From Vibrio azureus (lineage in GTDB: Bacteria; Pseudomonadota; Gammaproteobacteria; Enterobacterales; Vibrionaceae), in assembly GCF_002849855.1 (NCBI RefSeq), contig NZ_CP018617.1:186001-250000 (forward strand): DNA of 64,000 nt, given 5' to 3'. Position numbers and translations under genes: made by a program. Shown here in pieces: positions 1 to 8,779 of the stretch. Under the pieces are notes generated by a model. The model searched no databases and was not told where the DNA came from. It saw only the letters and a program-made list of their open reading frames with translations. Within the stretch, counting starts at the first letter, position 1. Every line of letters starts with the position of its first letter.

Positions 1-663
1 ACATTCCCGCTGGTCTACGCACACAGCGAGAACTATGTTCTGTCTTTATCTCATGATGAAGTCGTTTACGGCAAGGGGGCGATCCATGACAAAATGCCCG
101 GTGATGAATGGCAGAAAACCGCTAATTTAAGGGCGTTTTACGGCTACATGTATGGGCAGCCAGGTAAAAAATTAAACTTTATGGGCGCAGAGTTAGGTCA
201 AACTGCGGAGTGGAATCACGACGATCAGCTGCAGTGGTTTTTACTCGATTTCGAACGCCATCAAGGTGTTCAGAAGCTGGTTAGAGACTTGAATCATTTA
301 TACCGCAGTGAAGTGGCTTTGTATGATCAAGACTGCGCACCATCAGGGTTTGAGTGGCGTCTTCAAGATGAGGCGAACACTAGCATCTTAGCACATGAAC
401 GGATCAGTAAAGATGGCGAGCGTATTTTAGTCATCACCAACTTTACCCCCGTACCACACGAAGATTTTCGTTTAGGTGTCCCAACTAAAGGTTCTTATCA
501 GTTACTGCTTAATACTGATGATAGCGAATACGCAGGCAGTGGTTTTTCGGTGTTCCCTACAGTAAAAACTGACAATAAAGAGAGTCAATCTTTATCACAA
601 TCTTTGCAATTAAGCCTCCCTCCGTTATCGACGTTGTTTTATAAACTAAACAAGTCTCGTTAA
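1..663 (+). CDS. glgB: 1,4-alpha-glucan branching enzyme GlgB, C-terminal part (5' end outside window)
   Basis: The reading frame is open from base 1, so this is the last 220 residues of a longer protein. It transfers alpha-1,4-glucan segments to alpha-1,6 branches during glycogen synthesis in the cytoplasm. The start of the fragment carries the GH13 region IV motif [13 protein letters not shown]; the Asp of SHDE (residue 19 of the fragment) corresponds to the third catalytic acid of the family. It is followed by the [13 protein letters not shown] segment typical of GlgB and by a C-terminal all-beta domain. A strong hairpin terminator follows the stop codon. The first two catalytic acids and the N-terminal CBM48 domain must lie upstream, so whether the whole gene is intact cannot be judged. 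Confidence 0.95.
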   Translation, partial: TFPLVYAHSENYVLSLSHDEVVYGKGAIHDKMPGDEWQKTANLRAFYGYMYGQPGKKLNFMGAELGQTAEWNHDDQLQWFLLDFERHQGVQKLVRDLNHLYRSEVALYDQDCAPSGFEWRLQDEANTSILAHERISKDGERILVITNFTPVPHEDFRLGVPTKGSYQLLLNTDDSEYAGSGFSVFPTVKTDNKESQSLSQSLQLSLPPLSTLFYKLNKSR

Positions 664-665
664 AA

Positions 666-702
666 AAACAGCCCCTGAACGCAAGCTCAGGGGCTGTTTA
701 TT
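666..702. terminator. Bidirectional rho-independent terminator between glgB and the symporter gene
   Basis: An 11-bp perfect stem (ACAGCCCCTGA / TCAGGGGCTGT) with an 8-base loop is flanked by an A-run on the left and T-rich sequence on the right. It lies between two convergent genes and could end transcription from both sides. Confidence 0.85.
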
Positions 703-736
703 CTATTTAAAGATAAACATCTTACCGATAAATATT

Positions 737-2035
737 TTACGCTTTCGAAAGACTGACTTTTTCTTCTGCTACTCCAGCAGTTGGGTTATTAAAGCAGTTT
801 TCGTCCAAAGCACCTTCAGATTTAGCAACAATGACGGTTACGGCACTGTCACCCGTGATATTGACGGCAGTACGAATCATGTCTAGAAGACGGTCAACAC
901 CCATAATTAAACCGATTCCTTCCAGTGGAAGACCAACTTGGTTTAGAACCATAGCAAGCATAATAAGCCCAACACCAGGGACTCCGGCAGTACCAATTGA
1001 TGCTAATGTCGCCGTTAAGATGACCATTAAGTAATCACCCATTGTTAGGTCTATGTTGAAAGCTTGAGCAATGAAGGCTGTCGCGACACCTTGCATGATT
1101 GCCGTGCCATCCATGTTTATCGTTGCACCAAGTGGGATAGTGAAAGATGAAACTCGGTTTTCAACGCCCATGCGATATTTTGCTGTTTCCATGGTGACTG
1201 GGATGGTGGCATTGGAGGATGCGGTAGAAAATGCAAACATCACGGCATCTTTCATTTTTTTCAAGAAAGTTATCGGACTTAACCCGGTGAAGGTTTTAAG
1301 CATTACACTGTAAGTGATCAGTCCATGAAGTAACAAAGTGCCTGCCAATACTAGGAAGTATTCCGCTAGGTTAAAGATTGCACTTAACCCTAACCCCGTA
1401 AAGAGTTTTGCCATCAAGAAGAACACGCCATATGGAGCGAGGTTCATCAAGATAGCAACCAATTTCATGATTACTTCATTCAGGTCTGAGAAAAAGGCCG
1501 CAATGCGTTCCCCTGGTTTGCCAGATGCACTGATAGCAATACCAAACAGCACAGCGAAGACGATAACTTGTAATGTTTTTCCTTCGGCCATTGCACTGAT
1601 AGGGTTGGTCGGGAACATATTAATAATGACTTGACCTAAAGATGGCGCTTCGGCTGATTTAAATGAGCTGGCCGCGGTAAGGTCTGCGCCTGCTCCAGGT
1701 TGGAACAAGGTTCCCATAGTGAGCGCCAACGTAATCGCAACGGCGGTCGTTGTTATGTAGAAAGCAAGGGTTTTCCCCCCCATGCGTCCTAGGGTAGATA
1801 AATCTTTAAGAGAACTGGTCCCACAAACCAGTGATACAAAGATAAGTGGTACAACAAGCATCTTTAAGCTAGCGACAAATATCTGTCCACCAACTTCAAA
1901 TAATCCATTAACGATATATGCGTCGACAAATCCGTTGTCAGAAAACAGAGTACGCATTGCAAACCCTGTCAAGATACCCGCTACCATGCCTATAATAACT
2001 CGGCTGGTAAGCGACATCGGTTTCTTGGTATTCAT
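737..2035 (-). CDS. Dicarboxylate/amino acid:cation (Na+ or H+) symporter, DAACS family
   Basis: Inner-membrane secondary transporter of about 432 residues, the usual length for the GltP/DctA/GltT family, which imports C4-dicarboxylates or glutamate/aspartate with Na+ or H+. Family signatures are visible: the serine-rich hairpin segment ending FSTASSNATIP, and the NMDGTAIMQG motif that in homologues lines the substrate/cation site. Hydrophobic segments run through most of the protein. The start is ATG 2035 because AAGGAGTG sits 5 bases upstream; an in-frame ATG 36 bases earlier has no comparable ribosome site. It stands alone between glgB and the wzc operon. The exact substrate cannot be read from sequence. 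Confidence 0.88.
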   Translation of the reverse strand: MNTKKPMSLTSRVIIGMVAGILTGFAMRTLFSDNGFVDAYIVNGLFEVGGQIFVASLKMLVVPLIFVSLVCGTSSLKDLSTLGRMGGKTLAFYITTTAVAITLALTMGTLFQPGAGADLTAASSFKSAEAPSLGQVIINMFPTNPISAMAEGKTLQVIVFAVLFGIAISASGKPGERIAAFFSDLNEVIMKLVAILMNLAPYGVFFLMAKLFTGLGLSAIFNLAEYFLVLAGTLLLHGLITYSVMLKTFTGLSPITFLKKMKDAVMFAFSTASSNATIPVTMETAKYRMGVENRVSSFTIPLGATINMDGTAIMQGVATAFIAQAFNIDLTMGDYLMVILTATLASIGTAGVPGVGLIMLAMVLNQVGLPLEGIGLIMGVDRLLDMIRTAVNITGDSAVTVIVAKSEGALDENCFNNPTAGVAEEKVSLSKA

Positions 2036-2277
2036 GAGAACACTCCTTATAGTTATGCACATTGAGTTCACTTCAAGGCGGCATGCAGGGTATCAGCGGA
2101 GTGTGAAAACGAGAAAGAGTAATTAATCTTCTTATCAATAGGTGTGAGCTTTGTCACCAAATAATAACTTTTATATCATTAATGTGGTGTTTGTTTTAAT
2201 TTTAAAAAAAACTATTAACCAAATTGTTTGTATTTGTAAATGATATTATGTGTCCGATTAACAACAACAGCTTGTTA

Positions 2278-2546
2278 TATACCCAAGTGACCTCAAGATG
2301 CTTGATTCAGAGCGAGGTCACTGAGTCGAATTCAAGGAAGACAACGAAGCGGAATAGCAGGCTCTTTCCAAGTTGTCTGACGCAAGAAGTCGGCTCAGTG
2401 ACACGCTCCCAAAGGGCGAGTGGCCTTAACTCTCAGGCTTTGTTAACGATTCTCAATGTAGAACGACTATATCTTCGATATCGTTGCCGCGCCTGAAAGT
2501 TAAGGTCATCTCGCTGAACACAGCATCTTGAGGTTACTTGGGTATA
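2278..2546. repeat. ERIC-like palindromic repeat, full-length copy 1
   Basis: A 269-bp imperfect palindrome opens with TATACCCAAGTGACC and closes with GGTTACTTGGGTATA. Internal blocks (GAATTCAAGGAAGACAACG, GACGCAAGAAGTCGG, GTTAACGATTCTCAATG, ATCTTCGA) recur in the same order in the copies at 22856, 27794, 29846 and 35582. ERIC elements of enterics and vibrios also end in TATACCC-type termini. This copy lacks the short spacer (TTTGTAAGAAAAACGG) present in the copy at 27794. It occupies most of the gap between the symporter and wzc, and any open reading frame in it is a by-product of the repeat. Confidence 0.85.
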
Positions 2547-2575
2547 GACCTTGGTATTTTGAGGCTAATCGGACG

Positions 2576-2607
2576 TATACCCAAGTGACCTCAAGGACTT
2601 GGGTATA
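2576..2607. repeat. Collapsed ERIC-like repeat (32 bp)
   Basis: Only the two ends of the repeat remain, joined directly: TATACCCAAGTGACCTCAAG followed by GACTTGGGTATA. It forms a short near-perfect hairpin just downstream of wzc. Similar collapsed forms recur at 8735, 20611 and 41376, suggesting repeated loss of the interior between the inverted ends. Confidence 0.8.
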
Positions 2608-2635
2608 AATAATACTAAAGAACAAACTTTAATCA

Positions 2636-4789
2636 TCAGTCGCTTTTATAAGCGTAGTTGTAATATCCGTAACTATGGGCACTGGCTGCTTTCTTCTCTA
2701 TGGCATTGAAGATAATGCCTTTCACCTCTATTCCTGATTGTTCAAAGCGATTTTTGGCTGCCTCCAGTTCCCTAGCTGTGGTTTTTTCAAAGCGAGCCAC
2801 CATGAGTGTTGTGCCTGCAAGTGAGCCAACGATACACGGATCAGTCACTGCCAGAATCGGTGGCGTATCAATAATCACAAGATCATAGCGAGAAGATGCT
2901 TGCTCAACAAACTCGGTAAACCGTCGATGCATCAGTAACTCAGATGGGTTCGGCGGTGTTTGACCTCGTGTGATAATATCTAAGTTGTCAATATTGCTAT
3001 GCTTAATCGTCTCTTCAAAGCACACTTTACCACTTAAAAAATCGGAGAGTCCCAGTTCATTTTTTGATTTAAAGCATTGATGTAAATAACCCTTTCTCAT
3101 ATCTGCATCGATAAGTAAGACTTTTTGACCTGTCTTCGCTGTTATCGCTGCAAAGTTAGTTGAAACGAAGGTCTTTCCAATTGATGGAGCAGGCCCTGAG
3201 ATCATCAAGACATTATTCTTCGCCTCCATCATGGCAAAATGCAGACTAGTTCGTAACCCACGCAATGCTTCCATTGATAAATCGGCGGGATTGGCTTCGG
3301 CAAGCAACGGTGAGTTTGATGGGGTTTTGCGTTTTAAACGATTAGCAATCTCAAGTTGCTGAAGTGACTTGGGAATACTGGCATAAACGGTCATACCCTT
3401 CTGTTCTATCTCTTCAGGAGAAAGCAATCCGCGCTTAAATGCTGCCCTAACCAAGACAAAAGCAATGGAGAGCATAGCACCTAATAAGGTCGATAAGACG
3501 ACAATCAAGGGCTTTTTAGGTTTGACAGGGAGAGCATAAGATTGAGCTGAGTCTATGATACGGACATTACCAACAGTGCCTGCTTTTATAATGGTCAACT
3601 CTTGGACTTTGTTGAGAAGTTGGATGTAAATTTGTTGATTGACTTCCACATCACGCGTCATTCTGAGGATTTCGCGTTGTGTCTTAGGTAACTTTTGAAT
3701 TTGCTTATTCAAGCGCTGTTTCTCTTGTAGAAGCGTTTTTCTTTTATCAAGCAGCGATTTATAAGCAGGGTGATCCAGAGTGAACTTTTGGCTGATATCA
3801 CTTTCTTTAAAAGTCAGCTGGTTAAGCTGTGCTTCAAGTTCAACCATGACTTTTAAGGTAGATTGGGCTTCTAGATTGAGGTCTATCGACTCATTTTGTT
3901 GTCTAAACTGGTTTAAGAGATCTTCTGAGCTGTTTAACTTCTCTTTAATCTTAGGTAAATGACTGGTCAAAAAGGTCAGGCTTTGTTCTGCTTCCGCTGA
4001 ATTCCTTCTTACGTTCTGTAGAAAGTAGTTTTGCACGACATCGTTCAGAATCGCTTGGTTAAGTTGAGGCTGCTCACCTTCAATACTTAAAGAGATAATA
4101 CCAGTTTGAGCACCTTTTTCGGTAATCGAAAGCTTAGAAGTTAAGGTATTGATAGCGTCAAGCTTAGAGACTTTGTTGATTGAGAATCGATCGTCATTAT
4201 TGGAGATCAGTTCATTGACTCGAACCTTGTAGCCATTTTTTTCGATTAATTTACCTTGTTGGCCTGATAACACGATCTTGTCATTTAACAAAAGTTGGAA
4301 ATGACCTTTTTCAGAGTCAGTGATGATCATTTCATGAGTTAGCCCTGTGACATGAGACGGTACATCAAACTTGCTTAATGTTAGATAATGTTGGCTGTTG
4401 TTGATGCGAGCGATTCCCTTGCCAATAACAGGCAAATACAAAGGGGTAACGATAGTGGTTAAGTTAAACTTATCGACGGTGTCACCGAGTATCATGCGTG
4501 ATTTTAGTAACTCCATCTCAGTTGCACAGGAAGCTTCTGAGGAGAAAAGCTCTCCCATATCCCCAACCATCGCAGAAATACCTCCAGAACTTTTCTTTTC
4601 AATCTGAATGAGTGCATCTGCTTTAAATATTGGTGATGAAAGTTGCGCAAAAGCCAGTCCAAGTGCTGCGAAGAGTAAAATAAATGAGATAATCAACCAT
4701 TTAGAATCAAGCAAGATACTAAAAAGTTGCCTTAAATCGATTTCGTCATCCGTGTTATCCACTGCGGAGTTTTTTATATTATTCATCAT
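2636..4789 (-). CDS. wzc: Polysaccharide co-polymerase and tyrosine autokinase Wzc
   Basis: Inner-membrane BY-kinase of 717 residues that controls polymerisation and export of a capsule- or exopolysaccharide through Wza. Order of parts: N-terminal Wzz domain with a membrane segment (about residues 30-50), a long periplasmic coiled-coil region, a second membrane segment (about 425-445), then the cytoplasmic kinase. The kinase has Walker A (APSIGKT, Lys539), Walker A' (LLIDADMRKG) and Walker B (VIIDTPPIL). The C-terminus is a tyrosine cluster (AHSYGYYNYAYKSD) for autophosphorylation. It follows wzb by 22 bp. Two adjacent ATGs (4789, 4786) could start it and neither has a strong Shine-Dalgarno, so it may be translationally coupled. 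Length and layout match E. coli Wzc (about 720 residues). Confidence 0.95.
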   Translation of the reverse strand: MMNNIKNSAVDNTDDEIDLRQLFSILLDSKWLIISFILLFAALGLAFAQLSSPIFKADALIQIEKKSSGGISAMVGDMGELFSSEASCATEMELLKSRMILGDTVDKFNLTTIVTPLYLPVIGKGIARINNSQHYLTLSKFDVPSHVTGLTHEMIITDSEKGHFQLLLNDKIVLSGQQGKLIEKNGYKVRVNELISNNDDRFSINKVSKLDAINTLTSKLSITEKGAQTGIISLSIEGEQPQLNQAILNDVVQNYFLQNVRRNSAEAEQSLTFLTSHLPKIKEKLNSSEDLLNQFRQQNESIDLNLEAQSTLKVMVELEAQLNQLTFKESDISQKFTLDHPAYKSLLDKRKTLLQEKQRLNKQIQKLPKTQREILRMTRDVEVNQQIYIQLLNKVQELTIIKAGTVGNVRIIDSAQSYALPVKPKKPLIVVLSTLLGAMLSIAFVLVRAAFKRGLLSPEEIEQKGMTVYASIPKSLQQLEIANRLKRKTPSNSPLLAEANPADLSMEALRGLRTSLHFAMMEAKNNVLMISGPAPSIGKTFVSTNFAAITAKTGQKVLLIDADMRKGYLHQCFKSKNELGLSDFLSGKVCFEETIKHSNIDNLDIITRGQTPPNPSELLMHRRFTEFVEQASSRYDLVIIDTPPILAVTDPCIVGSLAGTTLMVARFEKTTARELEAAKNRFEQSGIEVKGIIFNAIEKKAASAHSYGYYNYAYKSD

Positions 4790-4811
4790 TGTTTACTATT
4801 ATTTTCGTTAC

Positions 4812-5252
4812 CTATAATTTTCTTACCCATGAATCTGCAGCATTCTTTAATAAAGAAAAAGTATGCACAAAGGCCTCTTTACTTTGTCCATAAGGATCTG
4901 GGATATCGGTAGACTCGAGCCAGTGACCAAATAACATGGTTTTGCCTCTTGCTTCTGGGGCAATATCTGTAAGGGCTTCAATGTGGCCTTGTTCCATTAC
5001 AAGGATAAGATCTTGGCTTGCACATAACGCTGCAGTCAGTTGCTGCGCTTTGTGTTTTTCAAGCGATATGCCGTTTTCTTCGGCAATTAAATGCGCAGTT
5101 TCATTTGCTGCTTTACCCTTGAGGCGGCTTTTCTCGACTGCAATTCCGGCAGAGGTCACTTCTTTATTGGGTAAGAGGGACTGGAGTAATCTTTCACCAG
5201 TTGGTGAACGACAAATATTGCCTACACAAACAATAAGGATTTTAGAGAACAT
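4812..5252 (-). CDS. wzb: Low-molecular-weight protein tyrosine phosphatase Wzb
   Basis: Cytoplasmic phosphatase of 146 residues that removes phosphate from the tyrosine tail of Wzc and so cycles the export machinery. The P-loop CVGNICR (Cys9 nucleophile, Arg15) and the general-acid DPYG motif are both present, so it should be active. A good ribosome site (AAGGAGCTCGTT before ATG) supports the start. It is the middle gene of wza-wzb-wzc, the gene order known from E. coli group 1 capsule and colanic acid clusters. Confidence 0.95.
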   Translation of the reverse strand: MFSKILIVCVGNICRSPTGERLLQSLLPNKEVTSAGIAVEKSRLKGKAANETAHLIAEENGISLEKHKAQQLTAALCASQDLILVMEQGHIEALTDIAPEARGKTMLFGHWLESTDIPDPYGQSKEAFVHTFSLLKNAADSWVRKL

Positions 5253-5321
5253 AACGAGCTCCTTAGATAATACTGATTTTTATTATTATTTTTTAATGAC
5301 GATTTTTGATACCTAATTGAC

Positions 5322-5373
5322 GCGCTCCTAAAGGTCGTTTTGCTGAACACGGCATCTTATGGCTACTTAGGTA
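5322..5373. repeat. Degenerate ERIC-like repeat remnant inside the wza-wzb gap
   Basis: The stretch CGCTCCTAAAGGTCGTTTTG and the following CTGAACACGGCATCTTATGG resemble the right part of the ERIC-like family and end near ACTTAGGTAATA in place of ACTTGGGTATA. It lies inside the operon and would be transcribed between wza and wzb. Confidence 0.5.
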
Positions 5374-5386
5374 ATAAGTACTGAGA

Positions 5387-6508
5387 CTATGGCCAATTTT
5401 TTAAACGTAATACTCCTTCGGTGAGTTCGTTAAAACCTGTAATTGTGGGCAATAATTGACGAATGACCCTATTCCAACGACTGATTGGAGCGGCTGTGAC
5501 ATAGACAATATCATAAGGATTTAAGTCAAATTCAGTACCAATGACTAAAGCTGCAGCATCAGTAATATCGAGTTGAAAAATGTCAGCTGTAATATTGTTT
5601 TCTTTTGAGCGTCTTATAACAAATACCCCAGTTGCGTCAGCTGAAACTTGATTGATCCCCCCCACATGGCTTAACGCTTCGGTAAGGCTCATTCCTGCAC
5701 GATCAATTTTTAATAATTTAGGGTCATTGACTTCACCCATCACAAAGACTTTCTGAGCATCATTTCTAGGAATATGTACGATGTCGCCAGGCTTTAATAG
5801 TTTGTTTTCAGTCAGATCCCCTTTTTGCATCAAAGCATAGAGCGAAACAGTTTGAACGTTATCACCTCTGGTTAAGGTGACATTACGCCAATCAGCGTCT
5901 GGTGAAAGACCTCCTGCGAGATTCACAGCATCCAATATAGTTAAAGGAATATTGGTAATGGCCTGTTGCCCAGGTTTATTGACTTCCCCTGTGATGTAAG
6001 ACTTTTGTGAACGAAAAGCTGCGACACTGACGTCCACTTGAGGGCTTTCAATATACCTTTCAAGTTTTTGAGCTATATCAGAGCGAATTTGACGGACATT
6101 TTTACCTGTAACTTTGACCATTCCTATGTAAGGATAAAAAATATGACCATCTGCATAAACCCAGTTTCCAGCTTCAGCAGAACTGCGATAAGAACCTGCG
6201 GGAATAGTCAGCTCAGGGTGATCCCAAATAGTAATATTTAAAATATCTCCCGGCCCAACTTGATATTCATAAGCTGCAATTTCGTCCTCGAGTTGCAAAT
6301 TAGCTGTTGCGCTAATGGGTTGGCTTTTTAATTCGGATATTCTATTTAGTGTTAAGGGATATACATTAAATTTAACATTTTTAATATATTCTTCTTCTTG
6401 GTTTAGGTGTTTACCTGACAGAGAAAGATGATTTCCTGAAAGAGAACATCCAGTCAAAAAAGTAAGAGTAAATACTATATAAATAAGTTTCATGGATTGA
6501 AAATTCAT
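5387..6508 (-). CDS. wza: Outer-membrane polysaccharide export lipoprotein Wza
   Basis: Wza forms the octameric outer-membrane channel through which capsule or exopolysaccharide leaves the cell. The 373-residue precursor has a lipoprotein signal with lipobox LTGC (Cys21 from the first Met). A Poly_export domain follows (VGPGDILNITIWDHPELT), then SLBB-type repeats (SYITGEVNKPGQQ, VFVMGEVNDPK). The C-terminal segment (ISRWNRVIRQLLP) matches the amphipathic helix that builds the membrane barrel. Two in-frame ATGs, 6508 and 6493, are possible and neither has a clear ribosome site. It is first in the wza-wzb-wzc operon. I looked upstream for an ops/JUMPstart element and did not see one. Confidence 0.94.
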   Translation of the reverse strand: MNFQSMKLIYIVFTLTFLTGCSLSGNHLSLSGKHLNQEEEYIKNVKFNVYPLTLNRISELKSQPISATANLQLEDEIAAYEYQVGPGDILNITIWDHPELTIPAGSYRSSAEAGNWVYADGHIFYPYIGMVKVTGKNVRQIRSDIAQKLERYIESPQVDVSVAAFRSQKSYITGEVNKPGQQAITNIPLTILDAVNLAGGLSPDADWRNVTLTRGDNVQTVSLYALMQKGDLTENKLLKPGDIVHIPRNDAQKVFVMGEVNDPKLLKIDRAGMSLTEALSHVGGINQVSADATGVFVIRRSKENNITADIFQLDITDAAALVIGTEFDLNPYDIVYVTAAPISRWNRVIRQLLPTITGFNELTEGVLRLKNWP

Positions 6509-6963
6509 TTTTTATCAACAGGAATGACAGTTAGGGTTAAGTTTTTAGGTTGTTCTTTCTGGTAAGGGAGTCTTAAGATAATTAAGTTCTAATGAGCGAA
6601 CTATAAAATGAACCAATACTTTATTCAATGTATTATTTTTTCATTATTTAATGTTACTTTTATGATTTGTTTTTTTTTACACATTAGATGTTTGTTTTTT
6701 GATTAAATTATTTTCTATTGAGTGCTTTTTTTTCGAATTTAGCTCTTTTCACCCACTGAGTGTACGATTATTCTGAAATAAAAATACATTGAAATGTGAC
6801 CTTTACCCCAAAGAAAATGGGATTAAAGAATTGATGAGGCAACATATTGTTTGAGCTGTATAGGAGTCTTTGAATGTTGTGGGGTTTGATATGCGCATAA
6901 AGTGAATTTTTTCATAAATATCGGCTTTTATCATTTGTTATCAGGCTTTGCCATCAGGGCTTG
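6509..6963. other. AT-rich gene-free leader upstream of wza
   Basis: About 450 bases of AT-rich sequence with long T-runs on the plus strand (A-runs on the wza strand). I see no convincing coding frame. It probably carries the wza promoter and a long untranslated leader, but no defined operator could be recognised. Confidence 0.5.
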
Positions 6964-7152
6964 TGCTCAAGTTACCTCAAGATGTATCCAAATGTCGTCT
7001 CGCTGAACGCCGCATCTGATGTTACTGCTTGCGTCAGACAGCGGTTCTTCTTACAAAAATAATGAATAGAATACTATTCCGCTTCATGGTCTTCCTTGAA
7101 TTCGACTCAGTGACCTCGATCTGAATCAAGTATCTAAGGTCACTTGGGTACA
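6964..7152. repeat. ERIC-like repeat, internally deleted (about 190 bp)
   Basis: It opens with a worn left end (TGCTCAAGTTACCTCAAGATG) and closes with the family right end (CACTTGGGTACA). The block with TTGCGTCAGACAGCGGTTCTT and CCTTGAATTCGACTCAGTGA is retained, but the central TCGTTGCCGCGCC block of full copies is missing. It fills the gap between wza and the divergent patatin gene. Confidence 0.75.
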
Positions 7153-7317
7153 TAGCCACTTTCTATTTAAGTTGCATTAGGTTTTAGTAACGGAAAAAAC
7201 CGGAAAGTTTTCTATCTGCAGATATACTAAATGAATGGAGCATTTATAGGTTATTGAAATTGTTATAAATGTCAATTGGGAGTTGGTAGGGTTTGTTGGA
7301 TAAGTAATGGAGGATTC

Positions 7318-8178
7318 ATGGCAACAAAAGCAATTGTTGTTGAAGGTGGTGCAATGCGGGGTGTTTTTGCCAGTGGTGTTTTAGATGCCTTTCTAGAACA
7401 TGACTACAAACCATTTGATTTTGCGATTGGTGTATCGGCTGGAGCATCAACGTTGATTGGCTATTTAACAGATTCACCTTACCGAAGCATCAACGTTATT
7501 ACTAAACTCGCAACGAGTAAGCGTTTCTTCAATCCAACCCGGTTTTTAAAAGGGGGGGACTTGATAGATGTAAAATGGCTTTTTGAGGAGTCTAATCGTT
7601 TATACCCGATCGATGAAGAGAAGCTTTTTAGTGGCATTCCTTTTTTGGCCGCTGCGACGAATGTTGATACAGGGAGAGCCGATTACTACCGCGTCAACCA
7701 AAAAAATTTCTCGCATACGATGGAAGCTACTACAGCGATACCTATTGCTTATCGACATACTCCAAATATGTCAGGCTCGTCCTATACCGATGGTGGCGTG
7801 GCTGACTCAATACCGGTTCGAGAAGCCTACCGAAGGGGGGCGAAGGATATTACGGTGATCCTATCGCACTGTATTGATTACGAAAAAAAACCAGTTAAAA
7901 CGCCTTGGCTGATGAAAAAGCTATTCGCAGAACATCCGCAAATGGCAGAGGCCATGTTGCACCGAGCTGATAACTATAATGAGTCTTTGGCGTTTATTCG
8001 TAATCCTCCGAAAGGGGTTCATATTCGTGTGATTGCTCCTCCAAGTGCTTTCCAAGTTCAGCGTCTTTCGATGAGGCAATCTGTACTTTTAGACGGTTAC
8101 CAAATGGGGTTAGATGCGGGACATGATCATGTTGAACGCTTATGCCATTTCAACATGGAGTTAGTATACGATTCATAA
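7318..8178 (+). CDS. Patatin-like phospholipase, YjjU type (paralogue 1)
   Basis: Serine acyl hydrolase of 286 residues resembling E. coli YjjU. It has the oxyanion loop VEGGAMRG (residues 8-15), the nucleophile elbow GVSAGA (Ser40) and the DGG motif (Asp158) of the Ser-Asp dyad, so it should be catalytically competent. No signal peptide is seen. The ATG at 7318 is preferred because TGGAGG lies just upstream; a reading frame 14 codons longer has no such site. A GNAT gene follows 51 bp downstream in the same direction. A second gene of the same family lies at 41424-42275, so the genome carries at least two copies. The lipid substrate is unknown. Confidence 0.85.
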   Translation: MATKAIVVEGGAMRGVFASGVLDAFLEHDYKPFDFAIGVSAGASTLIGYLTDSPYRSINVITKLATSKRFFNPTRFLKGGDLIDVKWLFEESNRLYPIDEEKLFSGIPFLAAATNVDTGRADYYRVNQKNFSHTMEATTAIPIAYRHTPNMSGSSYTDGGVADSIPVREAYRRGAKDITVILSHCIDYEKKPVKTPWLMKKLFAEHPQMAEAMLHRADNYNESLAFIRNPPKGVHIRVIAPPSAFQVQRLSMRQSVLLDGYQMGLDAGHDHVERLCHFNMELVYDS

Positions 8179-8229
8179 GTGCTGACTCAGTAAATGAGAG
8201 TTAAGGAGCGAGCGACTAAAGGAGAAGGT

Positions 8230-8718
8230 ATGCAAAGTTTCCATATTAGAAGATTAAGACAAGAAGATACCCCTTTATTGGAGGGGCTGTTAGCCGAGTT
8301 AGATGCTTCCCATTATCAAGCAGATCCTCTGTCCTACCGTTCTCCACAAGAAATGGCTGATATTAGGCAGCAACAGCAAATCTTCGAACGATATTTTGAT
8401 GGCAGTATCATTGCTTTTATTGCATGTTCACATCGTAAGGTTGTTGGCTTTGTTTCTGGGACCATTCGTCATACAGCAACGTTAACATCGCCAGAAAAGA
8501 GAGTCGGTTTTATTAATGAATTGGTCGTGGCTGAAGAGTACCGAGATTCCGGTGTCGCTTTAGCTTTGATGGATAGAATTGAGAGCGACCTCAACCATCA
8601 TGATATCGATGAAATCGGCTTAACAGTCGCATCATTTAATCAAAAAGGCGAAGAGTTTTATCGTAAGATGGGATACAGAGTAACAGTGAAAAGTATGACA
8701 AAACGTGGCTTCGTATAA
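8230..8718 (+). CDS. GNAT-family N-acetyltransferase
   Basis: Single-domain acetyl-CoA-dependent acyltransferase of 162 residues. The motif A region (VVAEEYRDSGVALALMDRIE) is recognisable, though the usual Arg/Gln-x-x-Gly-x-Gly/Ala loop reads RDSGVA. The C-terminal motif B (SFNQKGEEFYRKMGYR) is typical. The start at 8230 follows AGGAGAAGGT; an in-frame ATG at 8194 would add 12 residues without a good ribosome site. It is probably co-transcribed with the patatin gene upstream. The acceptor could be a protein, antibiotic or small amine. Confidence 0.85.
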   Translation: MQSFHIRRLRQEDTPLLEGLLAELDASHYQADPLSYRSPQEMADIRQQQQIFERYFDGSIIAFIACSHRKVVGFVSGTIRHTATLTSPEKRVGFINELVVAEEYRDSGVALALMDRIESDLNHHDIDEIGLTVASFNQKGEEFYRKMGYRVTVKSMTKRGFV

Positions 8719-8734
8719 GCCGCTCATAATTACC

Positions 8735-8767
8735 TACACCCAAGTATCTTGAGGTCACTTGGGTATA
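8735..8767. repeat. Collapsed ERIC-like repeat (33 bp)
   Basis: TACACCCAAGTATCTTGAGG runs directly into TCACTTGGGTATA, leaving only the two inverted ends. It lies between two convergent genes and could act as a hairpin terminator. Confidence 0.75.
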
Positions 8768-8779
8768 AATTCTTTTTTG

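Noticed and set aside
2224..2496. 90-codon open frame in the gap before wzc
   Set aside because: It lies almost entirely inside a full ERIC-like repeat and has no ribosome site; the same frame would appear in every copy.
6509..7275. ops/JUMPstart element upstream of wza
   Set aside because: I searched the leader for the GGCGGTAGC-type motif on the wza strand and did not find it.
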